From Stutzerimonas stutzeri (GTDB taxonomy: Bacteria > Pseudomonadota > Gammaproteobacteria > Pseudomonadales > Pseudomonadaceae): a DNA stretch of 50,353 bases. The translations under genes and the position numbers were made by a program. Location of the stretch: NCBI RefSeq assembly GCF_024448695.1, contig NZ_JAMOHY010000023.1, forward strand, positions 1 to 50,353. The letters run 5' to 3'. Shown one piece after another: positions 27,088 through 37,682 of the stretch; the stretch's first letter is position 1, and the number at the start of each line of letters is the position of its first letter. Below the pieces are notes generated by a model, which made no database searches, was not told where the DNA came from, and was given only the letters and a program-made list of their open reading frames with translations.

Positions 27088-28163
27088 TGCTCTTTCTCCT
27101 TGCGCAGCAGACCGATTACGCCCTTGGGCAGGTACAGGGTGACGATGATGAACAGTGCACCGAGGGCGAACAGCCAGTATTCGGGGAAGGCCACGGTGAA
27201 CCAGCTCTTCATGCCGTTGACCAGACCGGCACCCAGCAGCGGCCCGATCAGCGTGCCGCGCCCGCCGAGGGCGACCCAGACGGCGGCCTCGATGGATTGC
27301 GTCGGTGCCATCTCGCTGGGGTTGATGATGCCCACCTGCGGCACGTAGAGCGCGCCGGCCAGACCGCAGAGCACCGCCGACAGGGTCCAGATGAACAGCT
27401 TGTAGCCGCGCGGATCGTAGCCGCAGAACATCAGGCGGTTTTCCGCATCACGCAGCGCGGTCAACACGCGACCGAATTTGCTGCGTGCCAGGCGCCAGCC
27501 GAGGTACAGGCTGCCTACGAGCAGGGCGACGGTGGCCAGGAATAGCGTGGCGCGAGTGGCCGGGGCCGAGATCGAGAAGCCGAGGATGGTCTTGAAGTCG
27601 GTGAAGCCGTTGTTGCCCCCGAAACCGGTCTCGTTGCGAAAGAACAGCAGCATGCCGGCGAAGGTCAGCGCCTGGGTCATGATCGAGAAGTACACGCCCT
27701 TGATCCGCGAGCGGAAGGCGAAGTAACCGAAGACGAAGGCCAGCACGCCCGGAACCAGCACCACCAGGCACATCGCCCAGAGGAAGCTGGACGTGCCGTA
27801 CCAGTACCACGGCAACTCGTTCCAGGCGAGAAAGCTCATGAAGGCGGGCAAGCCGTCGCCGGCGCTTTCACGCATCAGATACATGCCCATGGCGTAACCG
27901 CCGAGCGCGAAGAACAGACCGTGGCCGAGCGACAGCAGCCCCGCGTAACCCCAGACCAGGTCCAGCGCCAGGGCGACGATGGCGTAGCAGAGAATCTTGC
28001 CGACCAGCGTCAGGGTGTAGGCCGAGACGTGGAAGGTGCTGTCTGCCGGCAACAGGTGCAGCAGCGGCATGGCGAGCAGGGCGACAAGTACGATGCCGAG
28101 GGCGACGGCGGTGAGTTTCGGGCCGGCCTTTTGCACGGCGGTCAGGGTGAGTGGCTGGTTCAA
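27084..28163 (-). CDS. urtC: Urea ABC transporter, permease subunit UrtC
   Basis: A 359-residue LivM-like inner-membrane permease with about nine or ten hydrophobic segments (VALGIVLVALLAMPLLHLLP, LCYAIVALALDLVWGYAGLL and others) and the family loop AENRLMFCGYDPRGYKLFIW. The start is TTG at 28163: AGGGAGGG lies about seven bases upstream, the TTGA overlaps the urtB stop by four bases, and the N-terminus MNQPLTLTAVQKAGPKL then fits the family. The open frame continues upstream through urtB in another reading phase without family similarity. Confidence 0.94.
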
Positions 28164-29731
28164 TCGATGACCCTCCCTTTGAGGGCGAACAGGCCCTGCG
28201 GACGCTTCTGGATGAACAGGATGATCAGCGCGAGGATCAGGATCTTGCCCAGCACCGCGCCGATCTGTGGTTCGAGAATCTTGTTGGCTATCCCTAAGCC
28301 AAACGCGGCGAAGATGCTGCCGGCCAGCTGGCCGACACCGCCGAGCACCACCACCAGGAAGGAATCGATGATGTAGCCCTGGCCGAGGTCCGGGCCGACG
28401 TTGCCGATCTGCGACAGCGCCACGCCGCCGAGGCCGGCAATGCCGGAGCCCAGGCCGAAGGCCATCATGTCGATGCGCCCGGTGGGCACGCCGCAGCAGG
28501 CGGCCATGTTGCGGTTCTGGGTGACCGCACGCACGTTCAGGCCCAGGCGCGTCTTGTTCAGCAGCAGCCAGGTCAGCAGCACCACGCACAGCGCAAAGCC
28601 GATGATCACCATGCGGTTGTAGGGCAGCACCAGGTTCGGCAGCACCTGCCAGCCGCCGGAGAGCCAGGCCGGGTTGGCCACTTCCACGTTCTGCGCGCCG
28701 AAGGTGACGCGTACCAGCTGGATCAGGATCAGGCTGATGCCCCAGGTCGCCAGCAGGGTTTCCAGCGGTCGGCCATACAGGTGGCGGATCACTGTGCGCT
28801 CCAGCGCCATTCCGATGGCGGCGGTGACGAAGAAGGCCACCGGCAGCGCCACCAGCGGGTAGAACGCCAGGGCGTCGGGGGCGAGACGTGCCATCAGCAC
28901 CTGCACCATGTAGGTGGTGTAGGCGCCGAGCATCAGCATCTCGCCGTGGGCCATGTTGATTACCCCGAGCAGGCCGAAGGTGATGGCCAGGCCCAGCGCC
29001 GCCAGCAGCAGGATCGAACCCAGCGAAAGCCCGCTGAAGGCCTGGCCGAGCAGCTCACCGATCAGCAGCTTGCGCTTGACCTGCGCCAGGCTGGTTTCGG
29101 CGGCCTTGCGTACGGCGGCATCGGTTTCAGCCTCATCGGCCAGCAGGTTTTCCAGCCGCACGCGGGCCAGCGGTGCACCGGTCTCGCCAAGCAGGCGCAT
29201 GGCGGCCAGACGGATCGCCGGGTCGGTCGCGGTCAGTTGCAGGTTGGCCAGCGCCAGGGTCAGGGCTTCGCTCACCGCAGGGTCGTCTTCCGCTTCGAGG
29301 CGTTGTTCGAGCAGTGGCAGTTGTTCCGGTGTGGCGCTGCGTTGTAGGCGCTTGGCAGCACTGAGGCGCTGTGCGGGGTCGTCGGCGAACAGCTGATGGC
29401 TGGCCAGTGCGGTGTTCAGCAGCCCGCGCAGGCGGTTGTTCAGCCGCAGTTTCTTCAGGGTACCGGCGGGTTCGGCGTTGCCTTCAAAGGCACGGTAGCC
29501 GCCGTTCTCTTCAATGAACGGGGTCTTGTCATCGTCAACGGCGATGCGGTTGGCGCGCAGGGCTTCGATCAGCGCCAGCCGCTCGGGCGCAGGCGCGCTG
29601 GACCAGGCCTCCAGCAGCTTCGCCTGTTTGGCAGGGCTGGCCTTGGCGTAATCGGCTGCATCTCCGGCGTTGACGGCCCAGGGCAGGGCCAGCAGGAGCA
29701 GCAGAAGTAATCGGTGAAAGGCAGTGTTCAT
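28160..29731 (-). CDS. urtB: Urea ABC transporter, permease subunit UrtB
   Basis: A 523-residue protein whose C-terminal 300 residues are a LivH-like permease (LGSILLLAALGLAITFGLLG, NMAHGEMLMLGAYTTYMVQ, GIADMMAFGLGSGIAGLGG-type core). The N-terminal half (about 22-215) is a helical periplasmic domain unique to UrtB, behind a signal sequence (FHRLLLLLLLALPWAVNAG). The ATG at 29731 gives MNTAFHRLLLLLLL and the family length, so the longer upstream frame is rejected. It sits 156 bp after urtA, with two hairpin repeats in the gap. Confidence 0.94.
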   Translation of the reverse strand: MNTAFHRLLLLLLLALPWAVNAGDAADYAKASPAKQAKLLEAWSSAPAPERLALIEALRANRIAVDDDKTPFIEENGGYRAFEGNAEPAGTLKKLRLNNRLRGLLNTALASHQLFADDPAQRLSAAKRLQRSATPEQLPLLEQRLEAEDDPAVSEALTLALANLQLTATDPAIRLAAMRLLGETGAPLARVRLENLLADEAETDAAVRKAAETSLAQVKRKLLIGELLGQAFSGLSLGSILLLAALGLAITFGLLGVINMAHGEMLMLGAYTTYMVQVLMARLAPDALAFYPLVALPVAFFVTAAIGMALERTVIRHLYGRPLETLLATWGISLILIQLVRVTFGAQNVEVANPAWLSGGWQVLPNLVLPYNRMVIIGFALCVVLLTWLLLNKTRLGLNVRAVTQNRNMAACCGVPTGRIDMMAFGLGSGIAGLGGVALSQIGNVGPDLGQGYIIDSFLVVVLGGVGQLAGSIFAAFGLGIANKILEPQIGAVLGKILILALIILFIQKRPQGLFALKGRVID

Positions 29732-29787
29732 CTTTGCATTCCCCAGAGGGCGCCGAGTGCTCTCTTGTTGGAGCTTGCGGCGTGGAA

Positions 29788-29875
29788 AGGTGGATGAAAA
29801 AAGCGTCGACTCCGCGTCTCGATCCACCCTGTGAAATCCGAGTGGTCGGGTGGATGGCGCTTCATCCATCCACCG
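29788..29875. repeat. Two GGTGGAT hairpin repeats between urtA and urtB
   Basis: A looser copy, GGTGGAT (29789-29795)...GATCCACCCT (29821-29830), is followed by a tight copy, GGTGGATGGCGCTTCATCC-ATCCACC (29849-29874). They occupy most of the urtA-urtB gap. Confidence 0.65.
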
Positions 29876-29887
29876 CAACCGCATCGA

Positions 29888-31156
29888 TCAGTTCGACTTC
29901 ACCGCGTAGTCCGGCTTCTTGTCGTTACCCGGGATGTAGGGACTCCACGGCTGGGCGCGGACCGGGCTTTCAGTCTCCCAGGCCACCGAGAACTGGCCGT
30001 CCTCCTGGACCTCGCCGATCATCACCGGCTTGTGCAGGTGGTGGTTGGTCTTGTCCATGGTCAGGGTGTAGCCGCTCGGCGCGTCGAAGGTCTGGCCGTA
30101 GATGGCCTCGCGCACCTTGTCGACGTCGGTGGTGCCTGCCTGCTCGACCGCCTGCGCCCACATGTGGATACCGACATAGGTGGCTTCCATCGGGTCGTTG
30201 GTCACGGCCTTGTCGGCGCCCGGCAGGTTCTTCGCCTTGGCATAGGCCTTCCACTTGCTGACGAACTCGGTGTTGACCGGGTTTTCCACGGACTGGAAGT
30301 AGTTCCAGGCAGCCAGGTGGCCAACCAGCGGCTTGGTGTCGATGCCGCGCAGTTCTTCCTCACCCACGGAGAAGGCCACGACCGGGACGTCGGTGGCGTC
30401 CAGGCCCTGGTTCGCCAGTTCCTTGTAGAAGGGCACGTTGGAGTCGCCGTTGATGGTCGAGACCACTGCGGTCTTGCCGCCCGCGGAGAACTTCTTGATG
30501 TTGGCAACGATGGTCTGGTAATCGCTGTGGCCGAACGGCGTATAGACCTCTTCGATGCTCGACTCCGGCACGCCCTTGCTGATCAGGAAAGCGCGCAGGA
30601 TCTTGTTGGTGGTGCGTGGGTAGACGTAGTCGGTGCCCAGCAGGAAGAAGCGCTCGGCGCTGCCGCCGTCCTCGCTCATCAGGTATTCCACGGCAGGGAT
30701 GGCCTGTTGGTTTGGCGCGGCGCCGGTGTAGAAGACGTTCGGCGACAGCTCTTCGCCTTCGTACTGCACGGGGTAGAACAGCAGCCCGTTGAGTTCCTCG
30801 TAGACCGGCAGCACCGATTTACGCGATACCGAGGTCCAGCAACCGAAGGTCACGGCCACCTTGTCCTGGGTCAGCAACTGACGGCCACGCTCGGCGAACA
30901 GCGGCCAGTTCGAGGCAGGATCGACCACCACCGGCTCGAGTTGTTTGCCGAGAACGCCGCCCTTGTCGTTGATCTCGTCGATGGCCATCAGCGCCATGTC
31001 TTTCAGCGAGGTTTCCGAAATGGCCATGGTGCCGGACAGCGAATGCAGGATGCCGACCTTGATGGTCTCGGCAGCCTGCAGGGTGAACGGGAACAGACCG
31101 CTGAGCATCAGGGCACTGGCGGCGAGGGTGGACTTCAGTAGGGGACGGCGTTTCAT
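29888..31156 (-). CDS. urtA: Urea ABC transporter, periplasmic urea-binding protein UrtA
   Basis: A 422-residue type-I periplasmic binding protein (branched-chain amino acid binding-protein fold). A signal peptide (RRPLLKSTLAASALMLSG...LQAA, about 1-28, Tat-like RR but with no full twin-arginine motif) precedes KVGILHSLSGTMAISETSLK, which is diagnostic of UrtA. Further family blocks are VTFGCWTSVSRKSVLPV, LFYPVQYEGEE and FLLGTDYVYPRTTN. The ATG at 31156 follows AAGGAGCC. The gene starts the urtABCDE operon behind a sigma-54 promoter at 31221-31238. Confidence 0.96.
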   Translation of the reverse strand: MKRRPLLKSTLAASALMLSGLFPFTLQAAETIKVGILHSLSGTMAISETSLKDMALMAIDEINDKGGVLGKQLEPVVVDPASNWPLFAERGRQLLTQDKVAVTFGCWTSVSRKSVLPVYEELNGLLFYPVQYEGEELSPNVFYTGAAPNQQAIPAVEYLMSEDGGSAERFFLLGTDYVYPRTTNKILRAFLISKGVPESSIEEVYTPFGHSDYQTIVANIKKFSAGGKTAVVSTINGDSNVPFYKELANQGLDATDVPVVAFSVGEEELRGIDTKPLVGHLAAWNYFQSVENPVNTEFVSKWKAYAKAKNLPGADKAVTNDPMEATYVGIHMWAQAVEQAGTTDVDKVREAIYGQTFDAPSGYTLTMDKTNHHLHKPVMIGEVQEDGQFSVAWETESPVRAQPWSPYIPGNDKKPDYAVKSN

Positions 31157-31220
31157 TGTGGGCGGCTCCTTGGCTGTCCGTAGGTAGCAGTGAGTTGGTC
31201 CATCGGGACGCCAAGACTAA

Positions 31221-31238
31221 TGGCAGCATCCGTGCCAA
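31221..31238 (-). promoter_or_regulatory. Sigma-54 promoter of urtABCDE
   Basis: On the minus strand TTGGCACGGATGCTGC carries GG (31236-31235) and GC (31224-31223) with exactly ten bases between. The -24 half TTGGCACG is perfect; the -12 half is CTGC instead of TTGC. It predicts transcription from about 31211 and a leader of about 55 bases. Confidence 0.8.
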
Positions 31239-31355
31239 TTTGCTGAAAGCCTTGTGGGACTAGGGTTTGAGGGGAATTCTGCGAATGCGTTGCTAGGTGC
31301 AACACGGTGTGGAGGGAAGAAAACGGGGCGGTGGAACCGTTCTGGAGCAGCGCTC

Positions 31356-31372
31356 TGCTCGCTCATGGTGCG
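31356..31372. promoter_or_regulatory. Candidate NtrC enhancer site for urtA
   Basis: TGCTCGCTCATGGTGCG matches 10 of 14 positions of the NtrC site TGCACCA-N3-TGGTGCA. Its centre is about 128 bp upstream of the urtA -24 element. Confidence 0.4.
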
Positions 31373-31402
31373 CGAGCAGAGGGGCGAGGGTTAAGGCGTG
31401 CC

Positions 31403-31975
31403 TCAACTGGCCAGCAGCCAGGCACCGGCCAGTGCCGAGGCGATGCCTGCGATGCGAATCAAGGGTGCAGCGGTGTGCGGCAGGCTGCGGGCCAAGCCGT
31501 AGCCGGCAGCATGCAGGGCGGCCGTGGCGACGATGAATCCGGTGGCATAAGCCCAGGGGCTGGCGAGTTCCGGCAGTTCCAGGCCGTGGGCCATGCCGTG
31601 GGCAAGCGCGAACAGCGCGGTGAGGCCGATTGCCAGCGGCATGGACGGGCGTACCGCCAGTGCCACCAGCAGGCCGAGCGCCAGAACTGAACCAGCAATA
31701 CCGGTTTCCATGAGGGGCAACTGGACGCCGGCGAAGCCAAGCAGGCCGCCGACAAGCATGGTGACCACAAAGCTCAGCGGCAGCGCCAGACGCGCACTGC
31801 CGTGCTGTTGAGCGGCCCACAGACCGACGGCAAGCATGGCCAGCAGGTGGTCGAGACCCAGAATTGGGTGGCTGATGCCGGACATCAGGCCTGAGTGGTC
31901 GTGTCCCGGATGGGCAAAGGCCAGGGCAGGGGTCAGTAGCAGGGCAGTCACAACGAAGGGCGTGCGAAGGTTCAT
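31403..31975 (-). CDS. ureJ: HupE/UreJ family membrane protein, probable nickel permease
   Basis: A 190-residue membrane protein. A cleavable signal peptide ends at AFA, leaving a histidine-rich N-terminus HPGHDHSG that fits a metal-binding role. About six hydrophobic helices follow, with the family signature HPILGLDHLLAMLAVGLWA and ALAHGMAHGLELP. HupE/UreJ proteins are nickel or cobalt uptake permeases, so in a urease operon the job is nickel supply. The ATG at 31975 has GGAG at seven bases; the gene follows ureG by 29 bp. Confidence 0.88.
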   Translation of the reverse strand: MNLRTPFVVTALLLTPALAFAHPGHDHSGLMSGISHPILGLDHLLAMLAVGLWAAQQHGSARLALPLSFVVTMLVGGLLGFAGVQLPLMETGIAGSVLALGLLVALAVRPSMPLAIGLTALFALAHGMAHGLELPELASPWAYATGFIVATAALHAAGYGLARSLPHTAAPLIRIAGIASALAGAWLLAS

Positions 31976-32004
31976 CAATGATCTCCTTGGATTGGATTCG
32001 GGTG

Positions 32005-32619
32005 TCAGGCTGCGCGGAGCATTCCCTGTTTTTCGATGAAGGCGATGATCTCCTCCAGGCCCAGACCAAGCTTCTGGTTGCTGAACACGAAGGGCTTGTC
32101 ACCGCGCATCTTGCGGGTGTCGCGGTCCATGACCTCCAGTGAGGCGCCGACCATCGGCGCCAGGTCGATCTTGTTGATCACCAGCAGATCGGATTTGCAG
32201 ATGCCCGGCCCACCCTTGCGTGGCAGCTTGTCGCCGGCAGAAACGTCGATCACATAGAGGGTCAGGTCGGACAGTTCGGGGCTGAAGGTGGCTGAGAGGT
32301 TGTCACCGCCGGATTCGACGATGATCAGGTCCAGCCCCGGAAAGCGCCGGTTGAGTTGCTCCACGGCCTCCAGGTTGATCGAGGCGTCTTCGCGGATCGC
32401 CGTGTGCGGGCAGCCGCCGGTTTCCACACCGATGATGCGCTCGGGCGCCAGGGCTTCGTTGCGCACCAGAAACTGGGCGTCTTCCTGGGTGTAGATGTCG
32501 TTGGTGACCACGGCCAGGTTGTAGCGCTCGCGCAGCGCCAGGCACAGGGCGAGGGTCAGCGCAGTCTTGCCGGAGCCGACCGGGCCACCGATGCCGACAC
32601 GCAGGGGTTGGGTGTTCAT
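32005..32619 (-). CDS. ureG: Urease accessory GTPase UreG
   Basis: A 204-residue SIMIBI GTPase that drives nickel insertion into apo-urease. The P-loop is [12 protein letters not shown] (about 11-22), the metal-binding CPH motif is in [15 protein letters not shown], and the guanine-specificity motif is [18 protein letters not shown] is conserved. The ATG at 32619 follows GAGGACATCACC. It forms a complex with UreF and the UreD/UreH protein; it lies 68 bp after ureF. Confidence 0.96.
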   Translation of the reverse strand: MNTQPLRVGIGGPVGSGKTALTLALCLALRERYNLAVVTNDIYTQEDAQFLVRNEALAPERIIGVETGGCPHTAIREDASINLEAVEQLNRRFPGLDLIIVESGGDNLSATFSPELSDLTLYVIDVSAGDKLPRKGGPGICKSDLLVINKIDLAPMVGASLEVMDRDTRKMRGDKPFVFSNQKLGLGLEEIIAFIEKQGMLRAA

Positions 32620-32687
32620 GGTGATGTCCTCTGTTGCGGTAATGGGTGCGGGTGCGTTGGTGATTTTCGGGGCGCTGTCTGTCGCGC

Positions 32688-33365
32688 TTATGAGCGGAAC
32701 AGCCGGCTGTACTGGCGCTCGTGGGCCATGCTGGCCAGCGCCAGACCGAAGGAGGCGCTGCCCCAGTGCTGCGGGTCGATTGCCGTAGCCTCGCGCTGGG
32801 CCTGTTGCAGGGTTGGCAACAGATCGGACGTCAGTCGCTGGGCGGCCTGCTGGCCCAGCGGCAGGGTCTTCATCAGCACGGCCAGCTGGTTTTCCAGCCA
32901 GCCCCAGAGCCAGGCGCCGAGCGCATCTTCCGCCGGGATGGCCCAGGCCCGTGCAGCCAGCGCCCAGCCCAGGGCGAGGCCGGGTTCATCGGTGGCTGCA
33001 AAAAACCTTTGGGCGGCCTCGTCCAGTTCCGGCAGGTTGCTCAAGAGCTGCTTGAGTGAGTAGCCCATCTGTCGGTTTTCCTGGCGCAGTTCCCGGGTTT
33101 CGCGACTGGCGCGATGGCGGGCGGCCAGGCGCGTCAGTTCGGGCCAGTCTTCGGCGGCGGCTGCCTCGCAATGGGCCAGCAGCAATGGCATCTCGAAACG
33201 CGCCAGATTCAGCAGCATCTGGTCGGCGAGCCACCTTCTGGCGCTGGCCTCATCACACACCAGGCCTTGCTCCACCGCCATTTCCAGACCCTGGGAATAG
33301 CTGTAGCCGCCGATGGGCAGCTGCGGGCTGGCCAGTCGCAGCAAGGCGAACGCCGCTTGATTCAC
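32688..33365 (-). CDS. ureF: Urease accessory protein UreF
   Basis: A 225-residue all-helical chaperone subunit of the UreDFG nickel-delivery complex. The N-terminal signature [21 protein letters not shown] is diagnostic. The start is GTG at 33365, overlapping the ureE stop as GTGA, so translation is coupled to ureE. Confidence 0.94.
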   Translation of the reverse strand: MNQAAFALLRLASPQLPIGGYSYSQGLEMAVEQGLVCDEASARRWLADQMLLNLARFEMPLLLAHCEAAAAEDWPELTRLAARHRASRETRELRQENRQMGYSLKQLLSNLPELDEAAQRFFAATDEPGLALGWALAARAWAIPAEDALGAWLWGWLENQLAVLMKTLPLGQQAAQRLTSDLLPTLQQAQREATAIDPQHWGSASFGLALASMAHERQYSRLFRS

Positions 33366-33862
33366 CTGCGTGCACCGAACTGATGCAGGCGTGGTGCGTA
33401 GCTGAACTCGGCCTCGCCGGCATGGGAGTGGTGGTGGCCGCCGCCGTAGGCGCCATGCTCCGGCTGAAAGGGTGCTTGGATGGCGTCGACCTGGGCACCG
33501 AGTTGCAACAGCATGTCCTTGAGCACGTAGTCATCGAGCAGGCGCAGCCAGCCGTCGCCCACCTGCAGGGCAACGTGACGATTGCCCAGGTGGTAGGCCG
33601 CCCGTGTCAGCTCGAAGCTGTTGGCGCAGGTCACGTGGAGCAAGTGCTCGGCGCGGGCGCGCACGATAACGATGCGGCCATCCTGGGCCAGCAACGCCTC
33701 GCCATCATGCAGAGGAGGCTGGCCGCGTTCGAGAAACAGGCCAACCTCTTCGCCAGTGGTGGTAAAGCAGCGCAGGCGCGACTTGCTGCGCGCCTCATAG
33801 GTCAGTTCCAGTTCGGCGTCGCCGGTGGCCTGGGAGGTGGTGCGTTGATGAATGACCAGCAT
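33362..33862 (-). CDS. ureE: Urease accessory nickel chaperone UreE
   Basis: A 166-residue nickel-binding chaperone. It has the N-terminal peptide-binding domain (RTTSQATGDAELELTYEARSK), the metal domain around YHLGNRHVALQVGDGWLRLLDDYVLKDML, and a histidine-rich tail GAYGGGHHHSHAGE. The ATG at 33862 gives the usual start MLVIHQRT, with only a modest GGAA upstream. The open frame before it is in the regulatory region and is not coding. A sigma-54 promoter lies 34-47 bases upstream of the start, so ureEFG-ureJ form a separate transcript from ureDABC. Confidence 0.94.
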   Translation of the reverse strand: MLVIHQRTTSQATGDAELELTYEARSKSRLRCFTTTGEEVGLFLERGQPPLHDGEALLAQDGRIVIVRARAEHLLHVTCANSFELTRAAYHLGNRHVALQVGDGWLRLLDDYVLKDMLLQLGAQVDAIQAPFQPEHGAYGGGHHHSHAGEAEFSYAPRLHQFGARR

Positions 33863-33894
33863 GGGGAGTTCCGCTTCCGGGATGGAGCAAGCAG

Positions 33895-33911
33895 AGCAAG
33901 GCCCTTGCCAA
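33895..33911 (-). promoter_or_regulatory. Sigma-54 promoter of ureEFG
   Basis: On the minus strand TTGGCAAGGGCCTTGCT carries GG (33909-33908) and GC (33897-33896) with exactly ten bases between. Compared with TGGCACG-N4-TTGCW only one base differs (A for C). It predicts a start at about 33884 and a 22-base leader. Confidence 0.82.
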
Positions 33912-33973
33912 CCTTGGAACGGAGGTGTTTTACGGGTTTCGCAGGCGGGTGTGCCTCGAAAGAGGGATCGATC

Positions 33974-34020
33974 CGGCTCGCCATGGTGCACGGGACACTT
34001 GTGCGCCTCACATTGGTGCA
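33974..34020. promoter_or_regulatory. Pair of NtrC-like enhancer sites upstream of ureE
   Basis: Two 17-bp sites end in a perfect TGGTGCA half: 33974-33990 (about 9/14) and 34004-34020 (about 11/14, CGCCTCACATTGGTGCA). Centres are 30 bp apart and lie about 73 and 103 bp upstream of the -24 element, which is normal enhancer geometry. The 297-bp gap 33863-34159 otherwise shows no gene. Confidence 0.55.
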
Positions 34021-34159
34021 AGGCTTCCCGTTGCGTGCAGGCTGTGAGTAATCTTCGGCGCAGCAGCCGGAGCCCATGTCCAGCACTGAACGGCCTGTCT
34101 CCCTGCTGTTCCAATTCATTGAATACCCATGAGCTGCCCTTGGCAGGCGGGAGGTTGCA

Positions 34160-34426
34160 ATGGCTACTGGCTGGGCGAAGGAAGGTGCGGTGCAGGAACA
34201 GATCGACAGCACCATCGATGATGCGGTGCAGCGTGCCCGCAGCAGGCTGGGGCAGGGCGAGAGCCTGACGCACTGCGAAGAGTGCGACGCGAAGATTCCC
34301 GAGGCGCGGCGCCAGGCAGTACCCGGCGTGCGGTTATGTGTGCAGTGCCAGGCTGAGCAGGATAAGCAGGACGCCCTGTTCAGCGGCTATAACCGTCGTG
34401 GCAGCAAGGACAGCCAGCTGCGCTGA
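34160..34426 (+). CDS. Short DksA/TraR-family C4 zinc-finger protein (YbiI-like)
   Basis: An 88-residue protein with four cysteines in the DksA/TraR zinc finger: C39-x2-C42 (HCEECDAKIPEARR) and C60-x2-C63 (VRLCVQCQAEQD). It lacks the long coiled coil of full DksA, as in TraR and YbiI. TraR-type proteins bind in the RNA polymerase secondary channel; this role is likely but not proven here. The ATG at 34160 follows GGGAGGTTGCA. It is on the plus strand between ureE and ureC, divergent from ureE. Confidence 0.87.
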   Translation: MATGWAKEGAVQEQIDSTIDDAVQRARSRLGQGESLTHCEECDAKIPEARRQAVPGVRLCVQCQAEQDKQDALFSGYNRRGSKDSQLR

Positions 34427-34512
34427 AATATTTTTTGCCATCGCCAGTGGGCACCGAAAGCGCAGCGGCGGGTCCAAGCGAAGGTCATGAAAATGGAAAC
34501 AAGGACAGGCTG

Positions 34513-34956
34513 ATGACCATATTTGAAGCGTTGCGCCAGAGTCACGAGATCCAGCGCGAACTGGCCGACAAGCTGCGCCAGACCTCCGGCGACTCACCGG
34601 AACGTCATGAAGTGTTCGAGCGTTTCAAGACCGAACTGGAAGCCCATGAAACAGCCGAGGAACGGCATTTCTATATCCCCTTGATGCAGGACGACCTGGG
34701 CGTTGATCTGTCGCGTCACGCCATTGCCGAGCATCATGAGATGGACGAGATGATCGAGGAATTGGAGGCACTGGAGTTCAGCAGCTCCGCCTGGCTGCCG
34801 CTGGCGAAAAAACTCTGCGAGACCGTTGAGCACCATCTTGAGGAAGAAGAGCACAAGTTCTTCCAGATGGCCGGCAAGCTGCTCGATGAGCGCCAGAAGG
34901 AACAGTTGGCCAAGGCCTATCTGGATGAATACGCCACGCTCAAGAAGCGTTTCTGA
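34513..34956 (+). CDS. Hemerythrin-like HHE-domain protein
   Basis: A 147-residue four-helix di-iron protein. Candidate ligands are H11 (SHEIQREL), H45, E49 and H52 (EAHETAEERHFY), H74/H75 (AEHHEMDEMIEELE), H107/H108, E111 and H114 (EHHLEEEEHKFF). Such proteins bind oxygen or nitric oxide or store iron. The ATG at 34513 (MTIFEALRQ) has AAGGA upstream; an alternative start further upstream would add a Gly/Pro-rich non-conserved stretch. The gene follows the zinc-finger gene by 86 bp and may share its transcript. Confidence 0.88.
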   Translation: MTIFEALRQSHEIQRELADKLRQTSGDSPERHEVFERFKTELEAHETAEERHFYIPLMQDDLGVDLSRHAIAEHHEMDEMIEELEALEFSSSAWLPLAKKLCETVEHHLEEEEHKFFQMAGKLLDERQKEQLAKAYLDEYATLKKRF

Positions 34957-35008
34957 ACCCGTGCCCTGCGACACGGCCCCTGCAGAGCGGTCGCTTCAGA
35001 ACAGCCGC

Positions 35009-36709
<1,701 letters not shown>

Positions 36710-36726
36710 CGAATCTCATCCTGTCC

Positions 36727-36801
36727 GTAGGGTGGACAACGCGAAGCTTGTCCACCGGCAATCTGGGTGGTGGAAAAGCCTTCGGCGTTGTCCACCCTGC
36801 G
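36727..36801. repeat. Two hairpin repeats between ureB and ureC
   Basis: GTAGGGTGGACAACGCGAAGCTTGTCCACC (arms GGTGGACAA/TTGTCCACC, 36731-36756) is followed by a looser copy GGGTGGTGGAAAAG...TTGTCCACCCTGCG (36765-36801). The arms read GGTGGACAA rather than GGTGGATAA: both arms changed together, which keeps the stem. Confidence 0.7.
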
Positions 36802-36814
36802 AAATGACGCTGCG

Positions 36815-37120
36815 TCAGAGCGCGCCCATCACCCGCCCGGCAAAGCCGAACACGCGACGCTGGCCGGCCAGCTCGACCAGCTCCACCTCGCGGCTCTGGC
36901 CGGGCTCGAAGCGCACGGCGGTGCCGGCAGGGATGTTCAGGCGCATGCCGCGCGCGGCGGCTCGCTCGAAGGTCAGGGCGTCGTTGGCCTCGAAGAAGTG
37001 ATAGTGCGAGCCGACCTGGATCGGCCGATCGCCGCGGTTGGCCACAGTCAGAACCCGAGTACGGCGACCAGCGTTGAGCTCGATTTCGCCATCCTGTATC
37101 CGGTATTCGCCAGGAATCAT
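36815..37120 (-). CDS. ureB: Urease beta subunit UreB
   Basis: A 101-residue structural subunit. The family sequence [18 protein letters not shown], then [19 protein letters not shown] and [23 protein letters not shown], is intact. The ATG at 37120 overlaps the stop of the acetyltransferase gene as ATGA, so the two are translationally coupled. Confidence 0.96.
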   Translation of the reverse strand: MIPGEYRIQDGEIELNAGRRTRVLTVANRGDRPIQVGSHYHFFEANDALTFERAAARGMRLNIPAGTAVRFEPGQSREVELVELAGQRRVFGFAGRVMGAL

Positions 37121-37626
37121 GGAGCGGACGTCCTGTTCAGATTCAGTTGCATAAGGGTCAGATCCAGCCAGCGATCGAACTTGCAGCCGACCTGGCGCAT
37201 TTGCCCTACGTGCATGAAGCCGAGCTGCTGATGCATATGCACCGAAGCGCGGTTCTCGCTTTCGATTGCCGCGACCATTACGTGCTTGCCCAGCTGCCGG
37301 GCGCGCTCGATCAGGGTTAGCATCAGGCTGCGTCCTACGCCGCTGCCGCGCTGGTCGGGGCGCACGTAGACGGAATTTTCCACCGTATGGCGGAAGCCGT
37401 CGTGCGGTCGCCAGGGGGCGAAAGAGGCGTAGCCGATCACCTGTTGCCGCTCATCAACGGACACCAGCACCGGGTAGCCCTGGGCATGGCGTTCGGCCAG
37501 CCAGGTGCGGCGTTCGTCGAGATCGACAAGCCGGTCGTTCCAGATTGCGGTGCTGTTCCGCACCGCGTCGTTGTAGATCTGCAGGATGCCTTCAAGGTCG
37601 GCGTCCAGGGCGTCACGTATCTGCAC
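37117..37626 (-). CDS. GNAT acetyltransferase, methionine sulfoximine/phosphinothricin type
   Basis: A 169-residue GNAT N-acetyltransferase. The acetyl-CoA motif A is [17 protein letters not shown], motif B is [21 protein letters not shown], and [16 protein letters not shown] closes the family block. It resembles P. aeruginosa PA4866, which acetylates methionine sulfoximine and sulfone and, as I recall it, also lies between ureA and ureB. A role in protecting glutamine synthetase from sulfoximine fits a nitrogen locus but is inferred. I chose the GTG at 37626 because AAGGA lies seven bases upstream and homologues start there; an ATG at 37671 would add 15 residues without a ribosome binding site. 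Confidence 0.88.
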   Translation of the reverse strand: MQIRDALDADLEGILQIYNDAVRNSTAIWNDRLVDLDERRTWLAERHAQGYPVLVSVDERQQVIGYASFAPWRPHDGFRHTVENSVYVRPDQRGSGVGRSLMLTLIERARQLGKHVMVAAIESENRASVHMHQQLGFMHVGQMRQVGCKFDRWLDLTLMQLNLNRTSAP

Positions 37627-37682
37627 GTTGAGTTCCTTCGAAAACGGTTCAAGGTCGTTCGCAGTAGACATTGACCAGCATT

